Assembly: GCA_948099385.1 (NCBI GenBank)
Contig: CANUEZ040000020.1
Location: 5,798,501 to 5,862,500, forward strand
Source: Fasciola hepatica
Taxonomy: Eukaryota > Platyhelminthes > Trematoda > Plagiorchiida > Fasciolidae
Reading direction: 5' to 3'
DNA length: 64,000 nt
In this document: one piece after another, positions 25,101-40,100 of the stretch
Layout: each line of letters begins with the position of its first letter
Position numbering within the stretch: the stretch's first letter is position 1
The notes under the pieces: model-generated
Told to the model about the DNA's origin: nothing
The model's input: only the letters and a program-made list of their open reading frames with translations
Database searches by the model: none
Translations under genes and position numbers: made by a program

Positions 25101-28100
25101 ACTAAGTCCAGCGCGGTGAGCACCACAACTCCGGCTGCAACCATAGAGTAAATGTGCATTTGTGTCGGTGTATGGTAGAACTGAAGAAGAAAAAAAAGCG
25201 GATTATAAAGAACCGGTAAATAGGGTATTTTCGCAATACGAAATTGGAGCAATGGGTTTCTCATGACAGAGGAAGATAACAAGACTAATCTGTAGAAGGA
25301 TTTTGATACAGAATTAGTATTTTTTGCGGGGGAAAATGTTTACGAGCTGTGGAAGTGGTATGTGAGCAAGAATTCTCTTGATGAGAAAACCTGACTTACT
25401 AAATCAGAGCACGGTTTGAGACGATCAAACGTTTCCACGTGGCGAATAGGACTGTGGCCTAGAACCAGAGCAGTGATCCCAGCCAAAAGAATGGCATAAT
25501 AAACTGAGGTAGACAGCTGGATCCACCTTCCGTATATGCTCCTGTTGATGCAAAAGTTAGTGCAGGTTGGATTGCAAATGATACCGTCGACGTTTTCTTT
25601 AAATATAAACACGGTTTATAAGTGAGTATCATAGTTATAATTTGACAGGACTGGAGAACAGAATGAAGTAAAAGCCCCCCGAGAAAAACCCAGTAGGCCA
25701 AGGAATGTTCGAGGCTGAATAAATTTGGTAGCAAGTTTACCAATATTCTGCTCAGTCCAACTAGCTCCAGTGCGAACACTTTTCTGGCTTCGATCCATTA
25801 CATTTTACCAACAGGAAACAGACAGTTGAATAAGATACTAGAGTCAAGCCACCAGTCGTAGCACCACAAATTACCTGATCCAAACTGGCATCGGCTAACC
25901 TACATTCCCTTTTGGTTGGTGGGTGATTCGGCCAGCCACCTTATGACGGGAACCCTCTCTCATCTTATCGATCAGCTGTACTGTCTTTCGTGACCCCGTT
26001 CGCTCGAACTTGCTCTTGGATTCCTGAAGTGTGCTCCCTGGCTGACCGCTAATGCGAGTTGGCTTTCCATAGATAACGAGTCAGCCCCTGCTTTCACAAC
26101 AACTGGCCCTAATTCTCTTATACAGAGCAGTGCATTTTGAGAGAATAAAGCACATGAGATCTTATCCAACTAGTCTCGATTTTCTGTGAATACTTTTGAA
26201 CTGAATAACATAAACTGTCCTCAATTTATTAACTTGATATGTAAACTCAATAGTACACCAGACATGCACACCTTTCAAGCATGAGGCAAATAAGTTCACT
26301 TATCTCCGGAAAATGTTCTAAATGGGTGCATAGCGCTAAAAATCTCACCCGTAGAAGAACAGCGAAACCAGTTACTGGTTTCGGAACAGCAAATTCATCG
26401 GTACTGAATGAAACGTCCAAGCTAACATCCAGTTATACTCCGGACAGCCTCATGTGCTGCTCTATGGTGTTCGACATTGTTCGTGGAGTTTAACTCGTGC
26501 AAAGTGCCACGGACTCTTCCACCGGTGCAGACTCACCTCAGCAGCAGACCCTAGACATTTCAGATGGGGTTGAAATCTGGTTTGCGAGTGGTTTTTATGT
26601 TCTGGTTTAATAGTCAAATCCTGTTCAGTTTGGCCGTGGGTATGGCCACACTGTCACGTTGAATTATTATGTCACTTAGTCGATTTTCAGGAAGAGTCAG
26701 GAGAAGAAATTCATTCACTGTTCTGGTGTATAAGTCCAGTGTCTGCTTCCTTTCTTGAACTGCTAGGTGATGATTCTCATCTGCAAAATCACAGTCCCAG
26801 TCAATCACAGATCCAGCACCGGAGGCTCGAAGGCTGAGGCCCAGGTTGCTTTTCCTGAAGTCTCGCATTATTATCTGATTCCATCACAACAGTCTAAATT
26901 AAACTATTTCTCACCGACCAATATTACTGCTTTATAGCATTACAAGTAAAGTGCTTTCTATCTCATTCCTATAGACTTTGAAAATGACCATTGGTCGTCC
27001 AAGGTACTGATTCCATGTTTCTGTACCGTAGGTGTGGTGCCGACACTAGCAGTTACTGTATACGCCGGAAGCCTGCATTAAGTTTCCAGGATGCCTACAC
27101 CCGCAATGCGCTCGTTAGTTGATTTGAAGCATAGCGCAAGAGTCTTTTCTTGGACTACTCGGAGATTTTCTCCGAACTCCTCCCTTTACCTCTAAGACAA
27201 AGACTAGGATACTTCGAAAATTTGCGAAAAAATACTGCCGACTTGAAAACTTTCTTGAAACTCTAGCTCAAAATAATCTTTAAGTGATTGTATTGATAGT
27301 GTTTATTGTTTTCCCTTTCTTCCAGGAGAGAGTTTAGTAGCGTTCTAGAAACCCTGAGACAATTTTTCCGGAATAAATCGATTTTTCTGTCTCTTGTTTC
27401 AAATGAGTGCATAAATGACGTGATATTGAGTTGATACGTCAGCTTGAGAACATTGTCAACCGAAGTGGTTTGTTTCAAAATTAATCACAGAAAATCAGGC
27501 TGGGTTTAAAAAATTTCGTGCACCATATTTGATCCTTTGAACAGAAATGTGCACGGCTTTGCTGTAAAAGTCAATTAATATCTGCATATTAAGTTATCGT
27601 ACTGTAACAAACCTACCTTTATAACAGCATTTCGTAAAAACACGCACGAGTGAACCTTTTTAGCGCTTTAGGTCGTTATCAGTGAGAACCTATTGCTTAA
27701 GTACCGAGGTTCACGTATTCAAAAACACACGACGAGGTGGTATTACACTCGTGACACACAAATGGTCGCAGAGACTCCAGAGAACTGCTTTAGATCAGGG
27801 AACTTACCATTTACGTTGTAAGTATGCGGAACAGAGCGGATGGATTAGTAATTCCTTGCGTTGAAGTTCAACCATCAACTAAAGTGTAAATAAAAGTAAT
27901 TAGATGATTAAAATAGGAATAATCGGATACGTTTACCCTGACAAAAACCTATCCAGCTAGGTGGGAATTACGGTCTTGCCATCGGTCTTTTATTATCCAC
28001 CTAACTACTAATACTGCACTTGGTTATCTGGCCGACAGTGAATGAACTCTTTGCTAATGGTACAGTCATATTTGTGGGTGTTTGAAAACTTACTTTTATG

Positions 28101-31100
28101 CGTCTCATAGGATCCTTTGGTGGGGGCTCATTGGGGCGTGACGGACGCTGCAAAACTGTGAAATCAAAGATTAGCTGAAAACAAGAGGATGAAAGGTTGA
28201 CTGATGGAGTTAGACAACATTTATTTTAAATCCTCTGTTTTTTAACGGGAGTTTTTGATACCCTGTTGAGTGGGCTCAGAAATTGTCAGCAAAAAAGCCC
28301 CGTAATCATTCTCGCTCACCTGTGTTTCACAGTACCTGACAGATCTACTGATGTGGCAGTAAATCTGAGATGCTGAATTTTAAACTATAATTGACGCATT
28401 CTAAGATATACGTGACTTTAAAAATCATTTTCAATGAATTGGTTCGTCACCTTAATTTGAAACTTTGGCAACCAAGAGACTAAAATAAAGGTTAAAAGGC
28501 CAGAATAAAGAAGTTAGCCCATATAACTTTTGATTTGGCAGAAGCTGGATAGGTCATGGAAGAATTCAACAAAGTAAGGAAATTAGGTCGAGTCAGATAT
28601 CTTTTCATTCCAGAACTCCGAGCCGGGGACAACCAAATTGACAAATTTCCTACCAATGCGCAGACAACTAACTAGTTCTCGTTTACGCGTCCTCACTTTG
28701 CAGTCGATGCACGTCGAAGGTGCTATAAAACCCTTCTGGTGTAATCACACGTTTCTGAACTCACGACGGCTAGACACTGATGTATTTTCCGCGAGGGTTC
28801 TTCTAGAGATTTTCTGAGGACTTTAAATATTTTGATCCACCGACTACTGCAGAATTCGTCAGCAGCCTGGCGAAAAATCTGAAAGTTCCCATAGGGGAAA
28901 TAGTTTCCAGATCGAGTCTTTTAGATTTTATTCCAGGCTGTACACAGTGAACGTTCTGCGGAGATTATTCTAGTGCTTATTTATGTTTACTTTCGTTTAA
29001 TATTTTATTCCCTGGTAAAAAGAAAAGTAATCCGGGAGAAATTGGTATTATTTGTGGCATTTTAATTTGGTTTCTCTAGCCAAATAATAAAATGGGAACC
29101 TTTTAAGCCATTTCTGATCCAATCACAAATGTCTAACGCAATGTACATTGAAAATATTGACTGAATCGGAAAGGGTAGATATGGTGTTTTTCGCTGTCTC
29201 ACCTCGTGCTCGTCTGTGTTTGTTGAACCAACTTCTTGTATGGATCGATCGAGGACCAACTGCGTTTTGGGGGGAAAGGGAGGGGATAAAAATGTGACAA
29301 AAACTAATGGTCACTGCACATTTGGCTTGGTTACGTACCAGTTATTTTGCTTATATGCGTCAAAAGTAAACCGTGGGACAAGCCAGAGCATCAAGTATTG
29401 GAAAAATGGAATTAACTAGAGAGAAGTAAACGGAAAATCTAACAATAACGTGATCGAACTAACGGTTGTGACTACCGGGAAATCACTGAAACCTCTTCGA
29501 ATCGAAAACACCGGATTAGCATAAACGTATCACGCTGAGACGCTCAACGGACTCGTCTCTGCACCGAAAGTTATCTCAAGCTTAACTCAAGGTTGGTCGA
29601 GCGTGGACAGTCCGCCATTCTGAGCGAAAGGATACCCACCGTATTAGCTAGCTACTTAGAAACCATATCAGCCCGATAGCTTTCAGCCAAACTTGATGAA
29701 TGTGATATTCAGGCATTTCCTTTATTCTTACCAACCTCGAACCTAAAACGAATGTCTACTTATGGTACACTACGAAAAATACTATATCAATGTTGAAGAC
29801 TGGATCGAAATCATCTCCAGTGCTTTCCGTGGGGGACTGAGGTCTATTCAGTTGGTTTCAGGTGAGGCTGTTTCCTGATAATTCTCCCCGCTCCTCGAAT
29901 GTTGAGTTTTCTGATAACTGGTGCACTTTTCGAGTGATGTACTAAATGGTTCTGGTTTTGCGAGAGAGGCCTGTGGGGATAGAATTTACAAACCGCAGAT
30001 TAGGCAAAAAGGCCACCAGGTTAAAACAATGAATAAATCACGAGTTTTATTACTCAAAGTAGATAAAATGTCATCGGTATTATCAAACAAAAGGATGGAG
30101 TAGGACGGAGAATAGCTCAAAAAGTCAAATGTAAAGCAAACTATTGAAAAATCCACCATAATGTGACTTGTTTCACTGCATACAGACAGAGCTGACATAA
30201 CTAGAAACTATGTGAAGAAACTACGCCAATAATATTTTGTGACTGGTCCCATTGAAGATCTGCCAAAGAGCAATGAAAGGGAAATCATTACCACTGAGAA
30301 ATAGCTTTCTCACTTACCAAGCACAATGATGGCATATCTCGAATACAACCATCCACTGGACATTGCGATGTGTTGTCAAGCATTTGGTACAGTTCTCCCC
30401 ACCTGACAGACAAAAATACAAGTTGATCGTCATGAGAAAATTTCTTATCGTCGACCATCATCTGTTGTTAGGATGAAATCATAGACGGGAGATTTGCAAT
30501 TCGTTTTTGTTGCAGTGCAGCTTACTCTTAGGAAGTATCTGCAGCAAAATAAATTGGCTTAAAATGAAGCATAGAAAACAGAAAGTACCCCACGACGATT
30601 GCCGGCTCAGACACAACCCCATGCAATCTGAATTACTTAAAAAGCCCAACAGTGATCAGATAAAGTTCTTACTTTAGGAAGAGCTAATAGTACCGAAAAA
30701 CAGGACAAAACCCACGGTTAACCGCTCCGCGAAGCCGTGTTAACAGTTAGTTGACAAGCAGATGATCAGAAAATTTAGGAAAGTCAGTTTCAAAAGTACA
30801 TTGGTCAAGCAAAACGAACAAATCAAAAGTGTACCAAGTTCATGGTCCAGTGTTGTCCAGTCAGATGAGGAAAATAACACAGAGCACGCTGATACGATAG
30901 AAAATGCAATCCTAACTTCGTCCACATGATTTTCGATCCAGTCGACCAATCTACTGCACCAAACTGCACTTAAATGAATTTACAAAGGAATTTTAAGTTT
31001 ATTTCACTATTTATATCTGAGGAAAATGTTAATTTCAATGAAGCTCATGATCCCAGTGAATATTGCTACTTCAAGTGAACAACAATAGACAAGTTAGAAT

Positions 31101-34100
31101 GAGGTCGGTCTATGACTATTTCGATTATTTACTGCACAATCTACAAAATAATATCGAACCATGCTTTTCGGATTATCGAGGAAAGAAACGAACTTAAGTT
31201 TTGAGTAGTAAAGTCAGAGTCACAAAAATACGATTTGTATCCGGGACCTTTTCGCTGCATATCATCTTGGAGCGTGCTAATGTCCTACAGTATGCGTCAT
31301 GCTGGGTTGAAGCAGAACCGTCCTGGTTATAAATCGTACTGTTGCCACTCTGATTTTTCTTCTGAACGTTATCTCGGGAAAGTATGTTTAGACTGTGTTC
31401 AACACAGATAGTGCAGTCCATTATCCGGACAAAACATTGAGCGTAAAGCTCTTAGTCATCATAATGATAGGATTCGTCCATAGTCACAGTTTCAGTGAAA
31501 CGTGTGGTCATAATATTTTCTGCACGACTGACTGCTAAATTATGCTGGAGGTTTGAGACATGACACAATTGCCATTCCGCTTGCCTTTACCGGATTTTAT
31601 ATTTCCAAACTGTGACCCAAATGATAAAATTGGATTTCACGGATGTTGGCAGGCAGCTTCGCCACCTGGCTAATCAACCCCATATATATCTTATCCCTGG
31701 CCAAGTGTAAGAGATACTACAAGAGGATCCCCATGCTCTAGTCAATTGGTCGACCTCCTGGGATCTACCCATATAAGTGGGCCAATGTGCGTGCATGAAG
31801 ATTGGTACCCCCAGTGACTCTTCCATCTACTGCCTTGGGAATATCGGACTCTGTCACACGCAGCACGAAAAAGACCTTGTTGTTGTCGTCAACAACCTGA
31901 AGAAAGGAGCATACACTGAGACAGACTTCGCCTCAGCTTGGAGGATACTTGGTCTAATTCGCCATTCGTTTGGGCCTCTACCCCTGGACACCTTTCGATG
32001 GCTGTGTGCCTTGCATGTACTTCCTCGATGGGAATATGGCGGTCCAGCTGCCTATCCCTGCACGGCGTTGGAGGTAACCAGACTGAAACGAGTGCAAAGC
32101 GCTGCCACACGCCTCTTGGCCGTACTACGTGGGTTCAGCTACCAGGAGTGAATTGGACCATAACCTGGCGGATTATTGGCAGAGCACCAACATTTAGCCA
32201 AGTCAATAGAAAATGATGCCATGGGGCTCATGAGGGATGACTTTCTATTGCCCTTTATCTGAAGACTGAAGACTGACTGAAGACCGAAAAGGAAATGGAC
32301 TAACAGTGGTAGTGTTTTGTATAATTAAAGTGGTAAATCCAGACTCCTGATTAGACCAAAAATGTTATTTAGGAGTTTTTCCTTGGTTTATGTCATCTTT
32401 GTCAGCAGAAAAGCGTAGTGAATCATACTTTCTTGGGGAACTAGGTGTATATGCTACCGAAATGACACGTTAAACTTCCACTAATTTCCTCCTTATGGCC
32501 CCTTTTGTCAAAGTGGGTAATCCACCCAAATCTATGTGCCACGAAAAGAAAACATTGCTCCGGTTGCAATAATTGCTGTTTCATCTGTCTTTCCAACTTA
32601 CAATACTTTGAGTGTGGAGGAATCATTAATTTGATTGATTACGCAGGGTAAACGCCCAAAGCGTCACTGATAACTGCAAAAGCACTTTACTGCTGTTCCG
32701 TCCTTGTTAGGAGTCATCAGTGTTACACATAAAGGGAGCTTTCATTGGGACTCGAAACTTGGGGGTGAACGATTGCTAATTAAACACAGTAGCATCGTGT
32801 CTAGAAAGAAGGCCGTCCTAGTCAACCCTGATAGATTACCAATTTTAAAACGGTCATTTATTTGGACACTGGTTAATCTTGTTCTTTACGTTATTCCTGC
32901 TTTGGAAAATATCGTCCAGATCAACTTTCCTTGAGTTCTGTATTTTGTTTTCTTTCTCTCCGGATCCTATTCACAACTAGTAAGTCATACTTTTCGGTCT
33001 TATAAAGGTCCTAGAACATTTATTCCAATAATGACAAAACAATGACCCTACAAGATTTCAAGCGCTTTCACAACATGTGATCCATCTAAATCTCAATAAC
33101 GGAGCTGTCACGTGATCCATTGGATTTCATTTTGTTCCCGCTACAAGGGGAAATTTGTGTGTAACTACCTTGCACCTTGCTGTAACCACTAAATACAATA
33201 CACGTTTCCATAATCGTCAGTCTGTTCATAACTGACCCAACACGAAACGATGCAAAGTAGACTGAGCATTCGGTTTGATACAACAGCATGTACTATTGTA
33301 AGACACGTGAAAGCCAACAGCACGATGAGACTACTTTTTCATATCTCAACTCTGGCATTTTTACTAGAATGAGTGTGCTATTGATGGACAATTGCACTGG
33401 TTCATTTAAAAGTAGGCAAGAGTTTATACGGCATATCAAGTTTGCTACCTATTGTGCTCGGAATCAGCAGTATACCACTTAATGGTGTTACTCCATTTAC
33501 TAGTATGAAGGTGAGCACAAAACCCAACTGTAGCCGACAACCAAGCAGTATACAGTTAGACAACTCATGAAAGTGATGCCAAAAAGCTGGGTTACACGCA
33601 TGTACTGGAGTACATTCGCCTGAAGCCATGTGAGGTTAATCAATACACAGCTGGATCAATCAGTAAACAAAAGCAGCATGATTAAGCGGTAACACGCGTA
33701 AGTCGATGCATGAGGAACATGCTCATCGATTCTCCACCTGCAGTGCACGGCTGTTCAGTCTGGAAACATTACTGACACACTAGTTAATTAAGGTTCTTGA
33801 AAAGAATAATTCTTCCTTTGCGTGGATGATCATTGGAGAAATAGAAAGAAAAATGTGAAAGAAAACATTCTGGAAAGAAAATACCTTTGATGGAAACAAT
33901 ACAAGTATCTCTCTCGTCGGCCGCTGCAACAGCGAAATTGCTTTGGTTACATAACCCTGACTTGAATATTAGGTGTGATGCAATTCGAGATCCCGAGATG
34001 AATTAGTATGGTTTCTTGTAACTATACTGACCAGTCACTTTGGAAGCCATCCCAGTTCAGTGAGAACTATTATCGAAAAAAAGAAAACATTTGTTAGATC

Positions 34101-35949
34101 CCTTTAAGTGCCCGTCTGATCGCAGTGGAAATAAAAAGGCTGTTTCCTGACTTTTTGGAATGTTAGACCATGTCGGATGGAAGACGACCACGAAGAACAT
34201 GGTATTTGTTGGATGTTTAATGATGTGAACAGTGCACACGTATTTAAGGCATTGTTCTCCTGCATAGTTGTGTGAATAGGCCAAGTAATTCATAAAACTA
34301 AAATTCAGAGTCATTCGTTATTTGACACTTCCGAGAAGAATACCAATACAATAAAAGGCACTTACCCAGAGGAAGGACGTTCAAGAAAAATACTACTAGA
34401 ATCTTGTGCGAAGGAATAGCTCAACAGCATTCATTTTTCCCGAAGCAGGTGTACAAACAGTATTGCCAAGAGTAAAATCCAAAAACTGCCGAGTGACAGG
34501 GAATTATGTGTCAGACCTTGGGGCAAAGTGTCTAAAATAAGACTACTCGCTAAGGAACATTCCTTCATGGGCTTCATTTTGTTTCGTGGTTTCATACTGT
34601 CATACTCCCAACCGATTTCTGACTATATCACTTCAGTTCAAAGAGGCCTATGTGACATGGAAAAACGAGGTTATTTACCTCGGATGAGTGACAATCACTT
34701 TCATGACTTCATAGTTTCGTCTTTGCAAAGCGTAAGTTACAAAGAACATCCCGTCTTTGTCCGTGGTTACCAGGGCTTTGGATGTCAGTAGGTGTTCCAA
34801 GACCTCAGCGTTGTTTTCTTTAGCGGCATAGTGAAGTGCAGTCATCTGTGCGAAGAGGCCAATGCAAAAACGTGATGACAAATTTTATTAGGTTATTACA
34901 GGACTTTTGAGAGGAGAAAACAGAGTTGCGGCTTAGCACAATTATCCATTCGAAATTTCCTGCTAGAAGTTACGATTTGAATAAGATTAATGATTTATTC
35001 TCGGTTATCGCTATTTTCCTGTTTAATGTGGAAAATTTTACCAGGGTGCAAACTTGGAGATTGGATACTTGGAAAAACCCTGATCTTTGGTAGACCTCCA
35101 CAATGCCTGTGAGACAGTAGTTTAAAAAAAACATTACGTAAGATGATCCGAGAAAAAGCAAGTTAAAATTCGGGCAAAGCAATAACTGCAATGACTGAAG
35201 GGAAATGGGTTTTCAAGTTATTAAAATTTGTACCTCCCCACATTAGCTACGCTTCATAAATGACGAATCACTTTAGTAAAAAATAGAAACAAGAACTGAA
35301 TAAGAACCTGACGTCTTTTGGAATCAAAACGTACTCCGTGAAAGTTACTCTGGTTCAGAAGAGATGGATTTGTCTGTAACAGAAGACGACAAGTGCGGAT
35401 GCATCCACCAATTGCGGCGTAGTGTAAGGGTGTGTTTCCAAGATGGCACCTAGAAAAAAAATGGAGATAGAAGTAGGTTATGGAAGCAATTCGCGGTTAT
35501 CAATTGGACAGATATGCACAATTACCTTCAGATGTGTGGTAAAATTTCTCATTTTATACTATTTCATTGTCAACTTTTCCAGGCCTGTCACGTGGAAATC
35601 GAACAAATAATTATGAATTTGAACAGCAAACCGCACGAAAATGGCTGGTTTAAATTCATAATATACGCCGGTAAAGACAAACAAAATCACCTCAGGTACC
35701 TTCAGCATAAAACTGGTCACAATTCAGCCAAAACTAGTTAGACATTCGTCCTGTCCTATGCTTCAAACTAGATCACGAGAGGTTTTCAGACTCGGCAACA
35801 GTAAATGCTGCATGAGAGCAACATTTTTCACGCCATTTGTTTTAAATTTTGTACACACTGAAAAGAAACCTACCACACTTTCACTTTCCAAATTTGACAT
35901 CCAATCCTGCTTCGCCACAATAAACAAGCAGATTCCTAAGAGAAAATAA

Positions 35950-36013
<64 letters not shown>

Positions 36014-36690
36014 TTACAGGAGAATCGATCTTCTACTGAGTTTGTGGTCTGCGGTCATCTACACTACAACTCTCATCGCCCGTCTTTAACTATTGTGCCT
36101 TCAGTGTTGCAAGTATTCGAGAAAAGTTTTAGTGCTGAGTAAAAACATCGTGCCATTCTGCGTCCATGATCTTCTGACGGTCACTCAAGATCGATTTAAA
36201 TCGGAAAGCACAAATGTGCCAGACAACAAATTAATTTTGATGGCATATAACAGAGGAAGATGCCTGAACCAACGAAAGACCTGTTCTTTCACATCAATTT
36301 CAGCACTTGTGTGATATGCAGTCCGTAGTTCTGGATGACTGAGAATATTATCGGCTAACTGGAGTCCTTTAAGAGGTTTAATTTTTCCCGGTAAACAGGA
36401 GAACAATAAGGAAACCAATTGAGTGTATCATCTCAGATCGGAATTGGATTGTCTAGTAACAATGAATCTGTTTACGCGCTTTTCTAGGAGTTTATAAAGT
36501 ACGAGATACTCTGGGCAAACCTGATGTATTCTCTAAGCAACTTTAGCAGTAGCCAACATATTACTACCTGCTCAAGGCGATGATTTTCAAAGCTTTTATA
36601 CATATCATCAACGTATGTATATTGATAAGAAGTACGCGAGTAGACAACGTTTATCCGGAAGCACACGACCAACTTATTGGTTGTTGCAGT

Positions 36691-36756
<66 letters not shown>

Positions 36757-37095
36757 GGGTTTTCACTCTCTTCTCCTCCCTCCCAATCCGCACAGACATT
36801 CCACGAGGTGAAAGTCAATAAAGCCATGGTGATCGTACGATCTAAGAAGAAGTGGTAGCGCCTGATCCCTAAAGCTGCCCGTTCAATCGACTTGTCGAGG
36901 TCGATGAACATTAAATCACCATGACAAGACCGGTGTCAAACTACCAAGAAACGAACAGACCGGGACCACACCAAAACACTCGGAACCAGCCGCCCCATTC
37001 TCACACTCTTTCATTCACGTATGACAGTGAATCCTAGTTTAAATGGAAAAGCCACTATATTTGTTTTACACCTCAGTGTAGGCCCCTACTATTCA

Positions 37096-37131
<36 letters not shown>

Positions 37132-40100
37132 GTGGATGACTTTATTCTACCTCGGATTCGTTCACCCAGCCGTAATACAAAATAACAAAGAGCGGAGTCT
37201 TCATTTCTCATCTGCTTTCATCAGATACCCAAATATCAATAAGAAACATCTGGCAATAGTGTTCTTATGTACTAGATGCTGTCAAGAGAGGCCCATACCT
37301 ATATCTGTAATTGCAAGCCAAAGAAGACAAGCTGTACTGAGACTGTCAATTTCGGGTTAATTTCCCGAGGGGTCCTTTCTGTCCTATTTTAGTGCTCCTG
37401 ACTAATCTACTCAGTTCATTCAGAATAAGCCTTCACACTCCAGACTGATCTGGCTTATCACATTTCTCTCACCAGCACAGTCTTTTATCGTTTATTCATT
37501 TGAATCGTACTTGGGCTCAAATAAGAATACAGCAGACAGGATTTTCGCAGACCTTATCCGTTTCCTGCTTCGAGCCAATCTTCAGCACAATGAGAGCTTA
37601 TATTCGTGACCTTCCATTTCTTGTAAATCACAAATTTTGCGTATTTAATGTGTTTCGTTTCATAAGGTGATGTCCACGTACAAATTATTAGTAAATTTCA
37701 GTGACCGAAATGACTTATTGTATGTTTCTCCGTTTTAACCATGGTTTTCCACTCTTTCTGTTTCACTCTGATTGCAAGTCAAGTCGTATACTTAAATGGT
37801 TCATGTACCGCAGTGGGGGAATATTCAGAAGTACGTAGCTGTGTTCACAGCAGTAACAGAAAAATGCAGCTTTACAACAACAAAAGATTAGAATGATAAG
37901 GGGCAACTTAGGAACTAAGACTTTAAAGGTCACTCAAATTTGGCTTCGATGTCACTGGGGTTACTTTAAAAACGGGTAAGTTAAGGAAAATCTGAGAACA
38001 GGCAGGCCGTCGTACGTACATAAATCACTTTATAATTATTGAAAGCCGAAGAAGAGGAAGCACGCATTTTATGTCCTGCCAATTCGGGTGATGGAAGTTA
38101 ATAAAAATTTTCTCGGGGAATTTTCTGAAAATTTTGTGGTGATGGAATGGGATGAAGTCTCTGAGGTTCCCATGAGGTGTGCCACTTTCGTAAGATAAAA
38201 GCTTGAGCAACCCTTTTATTGTGCCGAATTCTACGGCTTGTAGTCCGGAGAAGAATACTGGGGAAGAATACAAACAGTGGGGTAATATACATACCGGACA
38301 AAAGTTGCGTGCGGCAAAGGGATCCTGGTGCAAAAAGCTGTAGGTTAGTCTCCCTCTTTTTGTAAAAATGCAGGCAGCATGTTCAAACCCACGAAGATAG
38401 TTGATAACTAATGATGATATTTCCTACGTGAATGTCTGAACAGGATTCCAAACTTGTTCACAAACTTGGAGCCTTTATAAAGACGTAAAACAGCAACTAA
38501 GCTTTTACGGGGATCTAGGGTTAAGAGCTGAGCTTTGGCCCAGGAATCAAGATCTAAGAAACCCGAATAGAGGTCAAGCGTAGCGGAAGCATCAGGATGG
38601 GAGAATCCGACAGAAACAGCAGTCACATAATTTAGTACAAAAGAACAATCACTGACGGGCGTGGAGGACTAGAAGGCTCCGAACAGAAATAATGAGAGAA
38701 TCGCCCTCTGTAGGAGGCGTTGGGTTGGAACAGAGACGGAATAAGCTTTCTTCCATATCTTGCAAGGCGTTCTAAGTGAATAACATTTAGATAATAGTAC
38801 AATCAGTGAGGGTTGTAGTCCGTTATCTGGCAGGATGCCGAGAAGTTTTAATCTGTCAACACAGATAAATGTACTGTACGAGGAGCTCTTGAATTCTTGT
38901 TCAGCGAAAACAATACATTATGAGTCAGGGAAGCAGCCCCGGCCAAGTTAGAGCAGGACCGGGGGTAGGCGAACTGGTTTTATGTCTCGTATTGTCAAAT
39001 CACTGAACGTTTACCGGGGTAATATCTTCCCGAACACAATATTTTTAAGATGGAATTACATGCAATTAGACGGAATTGCACTGTTGTTTTCTAGTACACA
39101 TGTGTGACAGAAGCTGATTTCGAACAATCAGGAAAAGTTTTACAATCCAAGAGTAGGACATAAAATTGCGTCCATATCTGTGTCAGTATTTGTGCACACG
39201 GCTTAAGCTCATTTGCAGGAAAATTATGAGTACCGTGGGATTTTTTGCAGGTAAAGTTTGACAGCTCTTTGTAAACAGTTGGAGTGAACATAGGTTGGGA
39301 AATGGAGCTAGTAAACCTGGGACAAGAGAGTTATCCAGGACAGCTGAACAATGAAGAAGGCATTTACTTTTCAAAGTCGATGTTTAGATCTTTTACTTTT
39401 ACGCTTGGGAATGAGTGCCGTGAGGAGATACCACTAAACTGTTTGTTGAATACTGAGAGTTCTCGGCAGATAGTGTTGGCTAGGAGCCCACAGCTGTATA
39501 TACCATTAGGCCTGCGGATTTCTGATCTAATTGATGAACAAACGACTTTCCCTGTTCAGTGGTCCCCAGTCTTGCAAGCGCTTTTCTCCCTAAGGCGTAC
39601 TTTTTCTAGGAACGGAGATGAAAATCGGTCACTACGGATGCTTTAGGTTTCCAATGGGCAAAGCACACCGTAGTAAAAAATTGAGTGAATAGTAAGACAT
39701 TCTCAAAACAGTGGGGTCTTGGTGGGTGAAGACGTCGAATTCAGTTTGGCTGATTACAGTCTGAAGTCGGTTCAGATTTTCTGGATCAAGTTGACGCTTC
39801 TTCTTTCAGGTCGTGACAGCAGTGAAGATATCGTGGTTACTTGAACTACATATGGCACGACAAAAGTTTCCGCATATTTCCGATTCTGTATCTTCTAACG
39901 AAATCATATCGGGTCAGAACGACCGAAGTATGAATACTATAAGCTGTACCGAACTTCAGAACGAACCTATGCACTATGAACAAATTAGTGCAGAAAAGGT
40001 AAAAAAAACTAGTGACAATAGTACAGAGCCCCCAATCCCGGTGCTTTGTCCCATGGCGAATTTCGCAGAACCAGACGGATCATTGAGCCTGGGAACACTC

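Noticed and set aside
25459..25779. Leu-rich open frame next to S1
   Set aside because: It is an out-of-frame shadow of exon 17 plus intron; S1 is read in the overlapping frame.
27524..27561. Possible pre-S1 exon (acceptor ttttacag, 38 nt, right phase)
   Set aside because: The donor gtgcac is poor, and exon 16 at 27808-27878 has better splice sites and the conserved HP.C..YL..KW motif.
36580..36911. Open frames on both strands with long Ile-Tyr runs
   Set aside because: They are translations of (TA)n repeats, not genes; the same holds near 58490-58916.
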